46,508 nucleotides of DNA, from the NCBI GenBank assembly GCA_021796215.1, contig JAJYOK010000023.1:1-46508 (forward strand), in the 5' to 3' direction. This DNA is from Bacteroidota bacterium (GTDB lineage: Bacteria; Bacteroidota; Ignavibacteria; UBA10030; UBA8401). The notes beneath the pieces are model-generated. The model did not search any database and was not told where the DNA came from. It worked only from the letters and a program-made list of their open reading frames with translations. The translations under genes and the position numbers were made by a program. How positions within the stretch are numbered: position 1 is the first letter of the stretch; the number at the start of each line of letters is the position of its first letter. Positions 18,645 through 27,053 of the stretch are shown in pieces.

Positions 18645-19913
18645 TCACATCATGATCGTTTGATCGCGCCGTGCGCCGACGGATACAATTGAAACTTTCG
18701 CGCCCGAAATTTTTTCAATCAATTCGATGTACTTTTGGGCGTTTTTCGGAAGTTGTTTGAATTTTTTTACGCCCGAAATTTTTTCTTTCCATCCTTTTAC
18801 TGTTTTGTACACCGGCGAAATTTTTTCCAGCGTTTGAATATCGGTAGGGAAAGATTTGAGCGGTTTGCTGCCGACGTTGTAGGCGGTGCATATCTTAATT
18901 TCATCGAAGCTGTCAAGCACGTCCAGTTTTGTCAGCGCAATTTCGCGGATGCCGTTCACCCGGATTGAATAATTCAAACTCACCATATCGAGCCACCCGC
19001 AGCGGCGCGGCCGTCCGGTTGTTGCGCCGTACTCGCCGCCGATCTTCCGCAATTGTTCACCGGTTTCATTTGTCAGTTCGGTGGGGAATGGACCATTGCC
19101 GACGCGCGTTGTGTACGCTTTTACGATGCCGATAATATTTCTGATTGCTGTCGGCGGAATACCAAGTCCGGTGCACGCTCCGCCGCTTGTCGGATTTGAA
19201 GACGTGACGTACGGATATGTCCCGTGATCAACGTCGAGCAGAGCGCCTTGTGCCCCTTCCGCGAGAATATTTTTTTTCTTCTGCAAAGCGTTATTGAGAT
19301 ATGCAGTCGTATCGGTAACGTAGGGGTCTATTTTTTTATCGAATTCTTCATACTCGCTGATGATCTTATCAACATCAAGCTCCTGCGAACCATATACTTT
19401 ACTGAGGAGCTGATTTTTTTCTTCAATATTCGTTTTCAATTTTTTACACAGAACGTCGCGATCAAGCAAATCAACGACACGAATTCCCGTGCGCATATAT
19501 TTATCAATGTATGCAGGTCCGATACCGCGCCCTGTGGTTCCGATTTTGTTCGCACCTTGTTCCCGGATAGAATCGAGCAGTTTGTGGTACGGCATGATGA
19601 GATGCGCGTTATGACTGATGAAAAGCCGTCCCTCAATTTTAATGTTGAAGGATTTGATTGTCGCGATTTCTTCCATCAATGCGATCGGGTCAATAACGAC
19701 GCCGTTGCCGATAACGCATGAAACGCGGCGGTGAAAAATTCCGGATGGAATGAGATGAAGGACGTATTCTTTCTCTCCGATGACGACGGTGTGGCCCGCA
19801 TTGGCGCCACCCTGATAGCGTGCTACGATATCAATATCTTCGCTGAGAAGGTCAACAACTTTTCCTTTTCCCTCGTCTCCCCACTGTGCGCCCACGATAA
19901 TAGTAGCTGGCAT
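18645..19913 (-). CDS. purA: Adenylosuccinate synthase
   Basis: Catalyses GTP-dependent conversion of IMP and aspartate to adenylosuccinate, the first committed step to AMP. Family motifs are all present: GAQWGDEGKGKVVDLL at the N-terminus (catalytic Asp and P-loop), GGANAGHTVVI with the catalytic His, TTGRGIGPAY, the ASSNPTSGG-like stretch (VTSSNPTSGGACTG) and TRVGNGPFPTEL. The length of 422 residues is normal for a bacterial enzyme. AGGA lies about 7 nt before the ATG. A candidate promoter with a TGTAC inverted repeat is upstream. The downstream histidine kinase follows after 7 nt. Confidence 0.97.
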   Translation of the reverse strand: MPATIIVGAQWGDEGKGKVVDLLSEDIDIVARYQGGANAGHTVVIGEKEYVLHLIPSGIFHRRVSCVIGNGVVIDPIALMEEIATIKSFNIKIEGRLFISHNAHLIMPYHKLLDSIREQGANKIGTTGRGIGPAYIDKYMRTGIRVVDLLDRDVLCKKLKTNIEEKNQLLSKVYGSQELDVDKIISEYEEFDKKIDPYVTDTTAYLNNALQKKKNILAEGAQGALLDVDHGTYPYVTSSNPTSGGACTGLGIPPTAIRNIIGIVKAYTTRVGNGPFPTELTNETGEQLRKIGGEYGATTGRPRRCGWLDMVSLNYSIRVNGIREIALTKLDVLDSFDEIKICTAYNVGSKPLKSFPTDIQTLEKISPVYKTVKGWKEKISGVKKFKQLPKNAQKYIELIEKISGAKVSIVSVGARRDQTIMM

Positions 19914-19952
19914 GATTATTTCCTGTCGTTTGAAATCTTTTTGGTGAGATAT

Positions 19953-19981
19953 ATGATAACTGTACCGTCATCATTGTACAA
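19953..19981 (-). promoter_or_regulatory. Candidate purA promoter with inverted repeat
   Basis: Read on the minus strand, TTGTAC is followed by a 17-nt spacer and TATCAT, a plausible sigma-70-like pair about 40 nt before the purA ATG. The spacer and -35 region contain a perfect TGTAC-N10-GTACA inverted repeat (19961-19980), which could bind a dimeric regulator. Both assignments rest on motif similarity only. Confidence 0.35.
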
Positions 19982-20106
19982 AAAAAGCGAAGCATTCACA
20001 AGAAGATGGCGGTGTCTATTTCACAATTGCAGTGCTCGGAATTTTTGTAAAGCGCACCGCGGTTTGCAATTCCTCGTTTTTTTGACTAATTTCCCGTTGC
20101 AATTTC

Positions 20107-20787
20107 ATGACAGCACGCATGTATTCAATGGCGAAAGCGAAACGTACCATCCCACGTAAAAAATTTTCCCGCCGTCCTGCCGCGGAGGAACTTACCCAGC
20201 GCAAACTCGAATCCCGCGCGGAAGATTCGCGTCTTATCGCTGCCTCGCTGAACGGTGAGCAAACCGCATATCGCGCCATCGAAAAAAAATACCATGATCA
20301 GGTCTTCAATTTATTATACCGCATGATTCACAAGAAAGATGAAGTAGAAGACCTGACGCAGGAAGCATTCATTAAAGCGTTTGCTTCGCTGGCGAATTTC
20401 AATGAAGAGTTTGCCTTTTCGACGTGGCTGTTCAAAATTGCATCCAATAACTGCATTGATTTTCTTCGCAAACGTAAACTGCAGACGTTTTCTATTGACA
20501 AGCCCATCGAATCAAAAGACGGGGATGTGACATTTGAAATCCCGGATTCTACCTATGAACCGGACCGGGATTTGATTGCGATCCAGAGGACGAAATTTCT
20601 TGAGCAGGCAATCAAATCGCTGCCGGCAAAATACCGCAGAGTGATTATTATGCGGCATTCGGAAGAAAAGGATTATCAGGAGATTGCTGATACGCTTCAT
20701 TTGCCTATTGGAACGGTCAAAGCCCATATTTTCCGTGCCCGCGAAATGCTCTATAAATCACTTCGAAAAAAAATCCAGAATTATTAA
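20107..20787 (+). CDS. ECF-type RNA polymerase sigma factor
   Basis: The 226-residue protein has sigma region 2 (YHDQVFNLLYRMIHKKDEVEDLTQEAFIKAF, then FSTWLFKIASNNCIDFLRKRK) and region 4 (LPAKYRRVIIMRHSEEKDYQEIADTLHLPIGTVKAHIFRARE), the two-domain layout of extracytoplasmic-function sigma factors. It has an extra basic N-terminal segment of about 45 residues (KRTIPRKKFSRRPA). Neither the ATG at 20107 nor the one at 20128 (MAKAKRT) has a clear ribosome site; the shorter form is equally possible. No transmembrane anti-sigma gene is adjacent; the next gene encodes a secreted toast-rack-like protein. Confidence 0.9.
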   Translation: MTARMYSMAKAKRTIPRKKFSRRPAAEELTQRKLESRAEDSRLIAASLNGEQTAYRAIEKKYHDQVFNLLYRMIHKKDEVEDLTQEAFIKAFASLANFNEEFAFSTWLFKIASNNCIDFLRKRKLQTFSIDKPIESKDGDVTFEIPDSTYEPDRDLIAIQRTKFLEQAIKSLPAKYRRVIIMRHSEEKDYQEIADTLHLPIGTVKAHIFRAREMLYKSLRKKIQNY

Positions 20788-20846
20788 CCGCACTGCAACT
20801 CTGTTCTCGGTTCTGCGTAAAAGAAACAGGAGCTTTCACATCCACT

Positions 20847-21749
20847 ATGAAAAAAAGCGCTTCATATTGTTCATCATTCGTATCGTTGTCGCTGGTTTTT
20901 CTTGTCTCATCTGCAGCATTGGCAGGAGGGTATCACAAGGAAATAAAAAAAACGAGCGAGCACGAAGTACGTATAAAGCTTGAATCAGCATTTGGTACGG
21001 TGATCATCGGGAAGGGTGAATCGGAAAAAATTCTCGTCTTCGATCTGAAAACTCACGGCGACGAAAAAACGAATGTTGATGTGGATTACCATTTGAAAAA
21101 CAATATCGGATATTTGAACGTTGATCGAAGCAATGACGGGAGCCATTCATTCAGCTTTCACGCGGATGACGATCGCGGAAGTAATAATTTTTCGGACTTC
21201 GAATCGGGCTCATGGTATCTTCGGTTCACTGATGCCATACCGCTGTCTATGGATGTTGAGTTAGGAGTCGGCAAGGGAGATTTTGATTTGTCCGGGTTAA
21301 ATGTCAAAGACTTTAAGCTCAGCACAGGAGCGAGTTCTACAATATTGACGTTCGGCGAGCCGAACGAAAGCGTGATTGACAATTTTCAAATAGAATCCGG
21401 CGTGAGTAAATTTGTCGGCAATAATTTGTGCAATGCCAATTTCCGCCGTTTTACATTTGAAGGAGGCGTGGGAACATACTATCTGAATTTCGCCGGCGGA
21501 TTATCTCGGGAAGTTGATGTGCACGTTAAGATAGGGCTTGGCGCCGTTACGCTCGACATTCCGAAAAATATCGGAGCGAAAGTGATGTACAATGATACGT
21601 GGCTTTCGAGCTTTACCATTGACCGCGATTTTACCGAAGAGCACAAAGGAACGTACGTTACACCGAATTATGACACCGCAAAAGGTAAGATGGACATCTA
21701 CGTTGAATCGGGGTTGGGGAGTGTGAAGATTAGACGAGTGGAGGAGTAA
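20847..21749 (+). CDS. Secreted toast-rack-like (DUF2154/LiaF-type) protein
   Basis: The 300-residue protein has a signal peptide (cleavage near ALA-GGYHKE). The mature part is a regular beta-strand protein. Its N-terminal half (VRIKLESAFGTVIIGKGESEK, LDVGK-like LELGVGKGDFDLSGL) and C-terminal half (VDVHVKIGLGAVTLDIPKNIGAKV, VESGLGSVKIRRVEE) match the alternating G-x-G-D/V-x-L pattern of toast-rack / LiaF-like domains, which often sense envelope stress. Family placement is from memory of the pattern, not a search. It lies 60 nt after an ECF sigma gene, which suggests a shared envelope-stress role. Confidence 0.65.
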   Translation: MKKSASYCSSFVSLSLVFLVSSAALAGGYHKEIKKTSEHEVRIKLESAFGTVIIGKGESEKILVFDLKTHGDEKTNVDVDYHLKNNIGYLNVDRSNDGSHSFSFHADDDRGSNNFSDFESGSWYLRFTDAIPLSMDVELGVGKGDFDLSGLNVKDFKLSTGASSTILTFGEPNESVIDNFQIESGVSKFVGNNLCNANFRRFTFEGGVGTYYLNFAGGLSREVDVHVKIGLGAVTLDIPKNIGAKVMYNDTWLSSFTIDRDFTEEHKGTYVTPNYDTAKGKMDIYVESGLGSVKIRRVEE

Positions 21750-21756
21750 AAACAGC

Positions 21757-21855
21757 ATGGACAATGGTCAATGGAATATGGAGGATGGAGAATGAATCTT
21801 TAATCGTTCTTTTTCCATCTTCCATCTTGAACCGCGAACCTCAAACCTCGAAACA
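21757..21855 (+). repeat. Heptanucleotide-period tracts (ATGGANN, TCCATCT, nnGAACC)
   Basis: Six consecutive 7-mers starting ATGG/ATGA run from 21757 to 21798 (ATGGACA, ATGGTCA, ATGGAAT, ATGGAGG, ATGGAGA, ATGAATC). A second tract runs from 21814 to 21855 (TCCATCT twice, then TGAACCG, CGAACCT, CAAACCT, CGAAACA), ending exactly at the stop codon of the protease. The ATGGAGGATGGAGAATGAA half (21778-21796) is nearly complementary to 21807-21825, giving a 19-bp imperfect hairpin between two convergent genes that may also end transcription. Confidence 0.75.
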
Positions 21856-24819
21856 TTATTTCAGCAGTACCATTCGTTTTGTCGAAACAAAATTTCCCGC
21901 TTGCAAACGATAAAAATAAACTCCGCTCGCAAATCTGCTTCCGTCAAAATTTACAGTGTATGTTCCGGGCGATTTCTGTCCATTTACCAGCGTTGCTGCT
22001 TCTCTGCCTAATACATCGTACACCTTCAAGGTTACTCGGCCGACTTCTGACGTCTGATATCTGATTTCTGTTGCCGGGTTGAACGGATTCGGATAATTTT
22101 GTTCGAGTGCGAACGTCAGCGGTGCGGTATTAGACGCCGATGGAACTGAACTGACATAATTCCATTTTTGTTGAGCGGCAGATGTTGTGGAAATCAAATT
22201 TGAAAGTGTCGGACTCGCCATCACTGCAATTGCGAACGTTGTCGAATCTCCGCTTGCCAGAGTTACCGGTCCGGTTCCGATAACGAATGAAACATCGCCG
22301 GCTCCGGCGCTTGCTTTTGAAATTCCGTTATGAATCGCATCCCATTTTTCTGCTTTGGAAAAACCGTCATAAATTTGCCACGATGCATCACCGGCATTGT
22401 TGATGGCGTGGAATTGTGCTGAGCCGCCGCCGCTGAGCCAGGCAACACCTACATACGTCGAATCGGTTTTTGTAATGTCGTACACGTAGCCGAGATTATG
22501 TCCGGCATCGTACTGCGCCATGTTGTCGCCTGCCGCACCCACATCCCAATCGAAAAATGTCCCGCAGTACAGCCCGGATAATGTTGAGCCGGAAGTGTTT
22601 GTAATTCGGTAACGAATGATGACAGTGTTATCTGACGGAGGATTTTTGAAAGCGAAGCTCCGTGTTTGAACGCTGATGCCGAGGCGATTACTGGTTGCCG
22701 CGGCATCTGTAAATTGCGATACAATTTCCTGATCGGATCGTGAGCCGGGAGAAAAAATGCTTAACGGTGCGAGTGAAGCGAAATCGGAATCTTCTTCATT
22801 CCCCGTGCTGTCGCGTGCAACATCAACCAGTATTGTATCGCTCACGCCAGCCATAAACGCACCTTCAAACAAAAGATTTGTTTCCGAAAGTTTGTTATAG
22901 AAGCCGTTCCCCACGAGATTATTTGGATAATCATCAAATCCGAGATTGCCGTGATTGTTGAATGTAAGTGCAACAGTCCCAACATTTGCATCACGGAAAG
23001 TGGCATTCAGTAAAAGACGGAGCGGCGCGTAGTCGTCATACGTCCCATTCCCATCGTGAATGCTGCACACAAGTGTTGCAACATAATTTGCCGGTGTTGT
23101 TGAGCTGATTTGAAAAACGAACGGCGAAGCATTGTTATTTACCGATTGAAGTTCACCGAGAGCACCAATCTCAACCGATGAATCAAGAACGGTGACATAC
23201 GGACTTTTCGATGAAAGCGTTATCGTCAAGTTTCCGCTTTGGGAAAGATAATTTTCGAACGTGCAGAAAAGCTGAATTTTTTCTCCGGCTTCAAGCGAAT
23301 TGTTCCCGTTTCCCAATGCAGAATCCGAAGCGGTGAACGACACAAGCGCAACGCCCGGCGATGTGAGGCTGACAGCCCGCTCCGCATCTATTCTTCCAAA
23401 ACCAATTTGGTTCTGGTAGTCGGGATTCAGATTATCAATATCATCGGCCGTGACGCGAACTTGTTCGTGCACTTGATCCGGCGTCCAATCGGGATGAACA
23501 GATTTCACTAATGCCGCCACGCCTGCTGTCATCGGACTTGCCATTGATGTGCCGCTTTCAATTCCATAGTTATTGTTGGGAAGTGTGCTGTAAATATTTT
23601 CTCCCGGCGCGCTGACATCAATTCTATAACCGAAATTTGAAAAACCTGATTTCACATCTGATGAATTAACTGAAGCGACGGAAAGTACACCCTGATAATC
23701 TGATGGATAATGCGGGGCAGAAGAGGTTTCGTTTCCTGCGGCTGCGACAACAAGCGCGCCTTTTGCAGTTGCGTAGCGAATAATATCTTGTCCGAATTGA
23801 GAATAATCTGTTCCTCCCCAGCTGCAATTGATGATTTGTGCGCCATTGTCTGCAGCGTATTGTATGCCTTCGTAACCATATAGAATAACATCGGTGCTTG
23901 GAGTATCAATTCCTGTTTTGACTGGAAGAATTTTGCAATTGAAGGCGACGCCGGTTATTCCAATTCCGTTGTTCCCTTTGGCGGCGGCGATTCCTGCAAC
24001 ATGAGTTCCGTGTAAACTTCCGGGTGCCGGATTGTTATCGGGCGACGAGCCATCAGCGCCGGCAAAATCCCAGCCAATCACGTCATCAATATATCCGTTG
24101 CCGTCATTATCAATACCGTCGAGATCACCACCTTGAGAAGAGGGAGTTGCATCGAATTTTCCATTGTGATTAATGTCTTCACCGGAATTGATGTAAATGT
24201 TCGGTGCAAGGTCAGGGTGAAGCCAATCAACGCCGCTGTCAACAATTCCAATGATGACGGCCGAGTCTCCTGTTGTTGTATTCCACGCCGCATCAGCTTT
24301 AATTTGTGTGAGATAGTTTTGTTGTGAATATCCCGGATCGTTCGGTGTAAAATCTTCGTGATAAATATAATGCGGCTCGGCGTATTCAACGAGAGGACTT
24401 TTTGAAAGCTCTTGCGCTACAGCAATGGGATCAAGTGCGTACGAAAAAGTGTAATAGTGAATCCGGTCAAGTCCGGCAGCTTTTGAAGCAGTTTCAGATG
24501 CTGCTTTTGGAAATGCCTGAGAAAGTTTTGCTTGCGGAAATTTTTGGAAATACGGATCGTACTGCGTCAATTGTGAAAGCGATTGGTATGCGCCATATTT
24601 TCTTAACATGATTTGTGCTGCGGAACTTGTTGCTGAACGGAATTTCACGACAACAATACCGGGAAGAATGTTCTCGTGCTGAATGCCTGTGCCGTTAGTG
24701 CCGGTGTGGTTCGAAGGATTCTTCGAGTTGGCCGTCATCCCGCGCATTGGGACAAAAACTACAAGCGTAGTGAAGGCAATGGCAAAGTGTATTTTCCGAA
24801 TGCTAAATATAGTGCTCAT
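21856..24819 (-). CDS. Secreted S8 subtilisin-like protease with T9SS sorting domain
   Basis: The 987-residue precursor has a signal sequence and a propeptide-like N-terminal region (about residues 55-160). The subtilase domain carries the catalytic triad: Asp in IIGIVDSGVDWLHPDL (about 193), His in LHGTHVAGIAAAKGNNG (about 272) and Ser in SGTSMASPMTAGVAAL (about 425). Beta-rich domains follow. The C-terminus starts with NYPNPFNPATEIRY and ends FYRLQAGNFVSTKRMVLLK, the Por-secretion (type A) C-terminal domain recognised by the type IX secretion system, so it is predicted to be exported and attached to the surface. It is probably a scavenging or processing peptidase. Part of the sorting domain is encoded by a 7-nt-period DNA tract (22036-22070). 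Confidence 0.94.
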   Translation of the reverse strand: MSTIFSIRKIHFAIAFTTLVVFVPMRGMTANSKNPSNHTGTNGTGIQHENILPGIVVVKFRSATSSAAQIMLRKYGAYQSLSQLTQYDPYFQKFPQAKLSQAFPKAASETASKAAGLDRIHYYTFSYALDPIAVAQELSKSPLVEYAEPHYIYHEDFTPNDPGYSQQNYLTQIKADAAWNTTTGDSAVIIGIVDSGVDWLHPDLAPNIYINSGEDINHNGKFDATPSSQGGDLDGIDNDGNGYIDDVIGWDFAGADGSSPDNNPAPGSLHGTHVAGIAAAKGNNGIGITGVAFNCKILPVKTGIDTPSTDVILYGYEGIQYAADNGAQIINCSWGGTDYSQFGQDIIRYATAKGALVVAAAGNETSSAPHYPSDYQGVLSVASVNSSDVKSGFSNFGYRIDVSAPGENIYSTLPNNNYGIESGTSMASPMTAGVAALVKSVHPDWTPDQVHEQVRVTADDIDNLNPDYQNQIGFGRIDAERAVSLTSPGVALVSFTASDSALGNGNNSLEAGEKIQLFCTFENYLSQSGNLTITLSSKSPYVTVLDSSVEIGALGELQSVNNNASPFVFQISSTTPANYVATLVCSIHDGNGTYDDYAPLRLLLNATFRDANVGTVALTFNNHGNLGFDDYPNNLVGNGFYNKLSETNLLFEGAFMAGVSDTILVDVARDSTGNEEDSDFASLAPLSIFSPGSRSDQEIVSQFTDAAATSNRLGISVQTRSFAFKNPPSDNTVIIRYRITNTSGSTLSGLYCGTFFDWDVGAAGDNMAQYDAGHNLGYVYDITKTDSTYVGVAWLSGGGSAQFHAINNAGDASWQIYDGFSKAEKWDAIHNGISKASAGAGDVSFVIGTGPVTLASGDSTTFAIAVMASPTLSNLISTTSAAQQKWNYVSSVPSASNTAPLTFALEQNYPNPFNPATEIRYQTSEVGRVTLKVYDVLGREAATLVNGQKSPGTYTVNFDGSRFASGVYFYRLQAGNFVSTKRMVLLK
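22036..22070 (-). repeat. Heptamer tract inside protease coding sequence
   Basis: Plus-strand 7-mers ACTTCTG, ACGTCTG, ATATCTG and ATTTCTG follow each other without gaps at 22043-22070, with a weaker unit before them. The core TCTGA is the reverse complement of the TCAGA core of the intergenic tract at 28465-28478. The tract encodes RYQTSEVGR in the T9SS sorting domain. Confidence 0.7.
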
Positions 24820-24930
24820 TGGTTTGCTATAAAGTAGTTATACTTTTAGGCAGTTGGTTTTATTAAATATAACAAAGGGGAAGCAAGCGGGCAAATCCGC
24901 CAAAAAGATGGCGGACAAGTGAGGAGAAAA

Positions 24931-24968
24931 TAAAAAAGGCTGACTCCATTTTCGGAGCCAGCCTTTTT
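24931..24968 (-). terminator. Intrinsic terminator of the outer-membrane protein gene
   Basis: Read on the minus strand: GGCTGGCTCC, loop GAAAAT, GGAGTCAGCC (one G-U pair), then TTTTTT. It starts about 25 nt after the stop at 24994. A T-run on the other side could also allow plus-strand function. Confidence 0.85.
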
Positions 24969-24993
24969 CAATCTCTGTCGGGAAGCAGAATGC

Positions 24994-26103
24994 TTAGATG
25001 ATGAACATCAAACCCGCAGTAGCGGAATTATTCTTCGCCAAATTATAATCGGCGTTGATATTGAGGAATAATAATTTGATGCTTAAACCGAGCGTTAGGC
25101 GTGATTTGTTTGCGCCTTCGAGTTCAAGATGGATTGGTAATGGGGTTGTGCCCACAGAATTTGTGATTTGCGCTGTGTAATCAAACGTCATCTTCGATGA
25201 CTCAAGCATAAACCCTGCGTACGGTGTAACATTGAGCGCGCCGGGACCAAAACGTTTGCTGACATTTACACCAAATGCTGTGGCTGTGGTCTTAAATATT
25301 GTCCCCGCTTTTAAGGTTTGTGTAAAGAAACTTACCGCTATATCAACAGGTAAAGGATTCGCAAGCCAGAGCCCTGGATTATGTTGAATGCCGAATCCGA
25401 AATAACTGAACTTTCCAAGGTCTGAGTTGATTTGTACACTTGGCAAGTAACGAAATGTCAATTGTGTGCCGGCTATAGTACCGATGCTGAGTTGCGGCGC
25501 TCCGAGCGGAATGACGGAAACATTTTCCAGTAAACCGGCTACATCAGGAATGGCAACTTCACTCCCCGGAACATTGACGTTTTGCGAGCCAAAATTTGGG
25601 TCATTATACGTTATCTGCTGCGACGGGAAAACAATTTTAATTGTGTCGGTTTTAGAACCAACAATAGTTCCGCCTGTAATACCAACTGAAAAATCTTGAT
25701 TTGCTATCTGGTCAACGATTGCTTGCTTTTGGCTGGTTGTTAGGAGTGAATAATTATTAATGTTTTGTGCAATCTGTTCAGCCTGACTGTTCGTACCAAC
25801 TGGCCCTCCGGTAAATCGGAAATCACCGGTCGTTCCTGCAGGAATTGTCTTAGCAGCGTCGCCCGGGAATGTTCCCATTGCAACAACACCGAACTCAAGG
25901 TCGAAACCGTACATTTCCGCTTTTGGCGCTTTATGGAACCAGCCGCCGTTTAAGTCCGCGCCGAATCCAGTAACAATAGGATTGACGTATGCACTTGCGG
26001 CACTTCCCGCAAGCTTTGTCATTGTCTCGTCAAGAGATTGTGCATTCACTTGTGAGCCAACGATGGCAAGACAAAGCACAAATGGAAGAAAAAGTTTTTT
26101 CAT
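24994..26103 (-). CDS. Outer-membrane beta-barrel protein (DUF6588-like)
   Basis: The 369-residue precursor has a signal peptide ending VNA-QSLDE. The start of the mature protein (AGSAASAYVNPIVTGFGADLNGGWFHKAPKAEMYGFDLEFGVVAMG) and its alternating strands towards the end (NVTPYAGFMLESSKMTFDY; LTLGLSIKLLFLNINADYNLAKNNSATAGLMFII) indicate an outer-membrane barrel. I believe this matches the family listed as DUF6588, but that is recalled, not searched. A good terminator follows the gene. No function is known; the gene appears monocistronic. Confidence 0.7.
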   Translation of the reverse strand: MKKLFLPFVLCLAIVGSQVNAQSLDETMTKLAGSAASAYVNPIVTGFGADLNGGWFHKAPKAEMYGFDLEFGVVAMGTFPGDAAKTIPAGTTGDFRFTGGPVGTNSQAEQIAQNINNYSLLTTSQKQAIVDQIANQDFSVGITGGTIVGSKTDTIKIVFPSQQITYNDPNFGSQNVNVPGSEVAIPDVAGLLENVSVIPLGAPQLSIGTIAGTQLTFRYLPSVQINSDLGKFSYFGFGIQHNPGLWLANPLPVDIAVSFFTQTLKAGTIFKTTATAFGVNVSKRFGPGALNVTPYAGFMLESSKMTFDYTAQITNSVGTTPLPIHLELEGANKSRLTLGLSIKLLFLNINADYNLAKNNSATAGLMFII

Positions 26104-26468
26104 AAGGTACTCCTTTATGTATTATGAATATTGTTATGTAATGAATAAATGGAAATTGCAAAGATTCGATTGCGTGGGAGGCACTACGAAACTTTTTAGT
26201 CCCGCCACAGCGGGATCGAAGTTAACTTATGAAGGCATTGGAAATATAAGCAATTTCAGTCTAAACGCAAGCATTTGGTTAAAAATATTTCCTACTCATA
26301 GATAGACAAGGGTAACGGCACTCCTGTCTTCTCGACTAACAGGCTTGAAACTCACACAAAATTTGTGCATAATTCAACAGTGTTTTGTAGGGACGTTCAA
26401 ACGAACGTCCCTACGTTTTTATTCAAGAGTTTATAGATGGATTCCATCTTCAAAGTAAAAGGAATGCT
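26104..26468. other. 365-nt divergent spacer with several inverted repeats
   Basis: The spacer separates the minus-strand outer-membrane gene from hisB. It contains hairpin TCCCGC-CACA-GCGGGA (26200-26215), an 8-bp inverted repeat GGAAATAT/ATATTTCC (26240-26247 and 26285-26292), AGACAAGG...CCTGTCT (26304-26329), the palindromic CACAAAATTTGTG, and a strong terminator-like hairpin (26387-26420). No ORF of note and no His-rich leader peptide is present. Promoters for both flanking genes must lie here, but I cannot place them. Confidence 0.5.
26387..26420 (+). terminator. Terminator-like hairpin upstream of hisB
   Basis: Perfect 12-bp stem GTAGGGACGTTC/GAACGTCCCTAC with loop AAAC, followed by GTTTTTATT. 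It is only 49 nt before the hisB start, on the same strand, with no plus-strand gene just upstream. It could be an attenuator in the his leader or the end of a small transcript. Confidence 0.65.
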
Positions 26469-27053
26469 ATGCGCAGTGCTGCAGTTCGGCGAAAAACGAA
26501 GGAAACCGATATTTCCATTACGCTCGGCATAGATGGAAATGCCAAGGCGGAAATTACTACCGGCATTGGTTTTCTTGATCATATGCTTGAACTTTTTGCG
26601 AAACACGGAATGTTCAGCCTGAACGTGAAATGCAAAGGTGATTTGCATGTGGACGACCATCACACGACGGAAGATGTTGCCATCGCGCTTGGTCAGGCTT
26701 TTGAAAAAGCATTAGGCGATAAGTCAGGCATCAGCCGTTACGGACATGCATACGTTCCAATGGATGAATCGCTGGCGCGGTGCGTTGTCGATTTGAGCGG
26801 GCGCTCAGCGTTAGTATTCCATGCCGAATTCAATCGGAAGAAGGTTGGCGATCTTTCAACGGAAATGATTCGTCATTTCTTTCAATCGTTTGCCGATAAT
26901 GTGAAAGCAAATATTCATATCGAAATTTTGTATGGCTCAAACACGCATCATAAAATTGAAGCGATGTTCAAAGCATTTGCCCGCGCGCTGCGTCTCGCGT
27001 GTGAAAAAGATTCGCGTGCGAAAGGAATTCCTTCAACAAAAGGAAAACTTTGA
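26469..27053 (+). CDS. hisB: Imidazoleglycerol-phosphate dehydratase
   Basis: Dehydrates imidazole-glycerol phosphate to imidazole-acetol phosphate in histidine biosynthesis. The 194-residue monofunctional form has the manganese-binding motifs FLDHMLELFAKHG, VDDHHTTEDVAIALG and HHKIEAMFKAFARALR, all intact. AAGGA lies 6 nt before the ATG. The gene is first of a visible his cluster, and its stop codon TGA overlaps the TTG start of hisH. The phosphatase half found in enterobacterial HisB is absent, as is usual. Confidence 0.97.
   Translation: MRSAAVRRKTKETDISITLGIDGNAKAEITTGIGFLDHMLELFAKHGMFSLNVKCKGDLHVDDHHTTEDVAIALGQAFEKALGDKSGISRYGHAYVPMDESLARCVVDLSGRSALVFHAEFNRKKVGDLSTEMIRHFFQSFADNVKANIHIEILYGSNTHHKIEAMFKAFARALRLACEKDSRAKGIPSTKGKL

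Noticed and set aside
26300-26468. Classical his attenuator with a His-codon leader peptide
   Set aside because: Reading all forward frames before the hairpin gives at most one His codon and no ATG-started peptide, so the E. coli-type mechanism is not supported.
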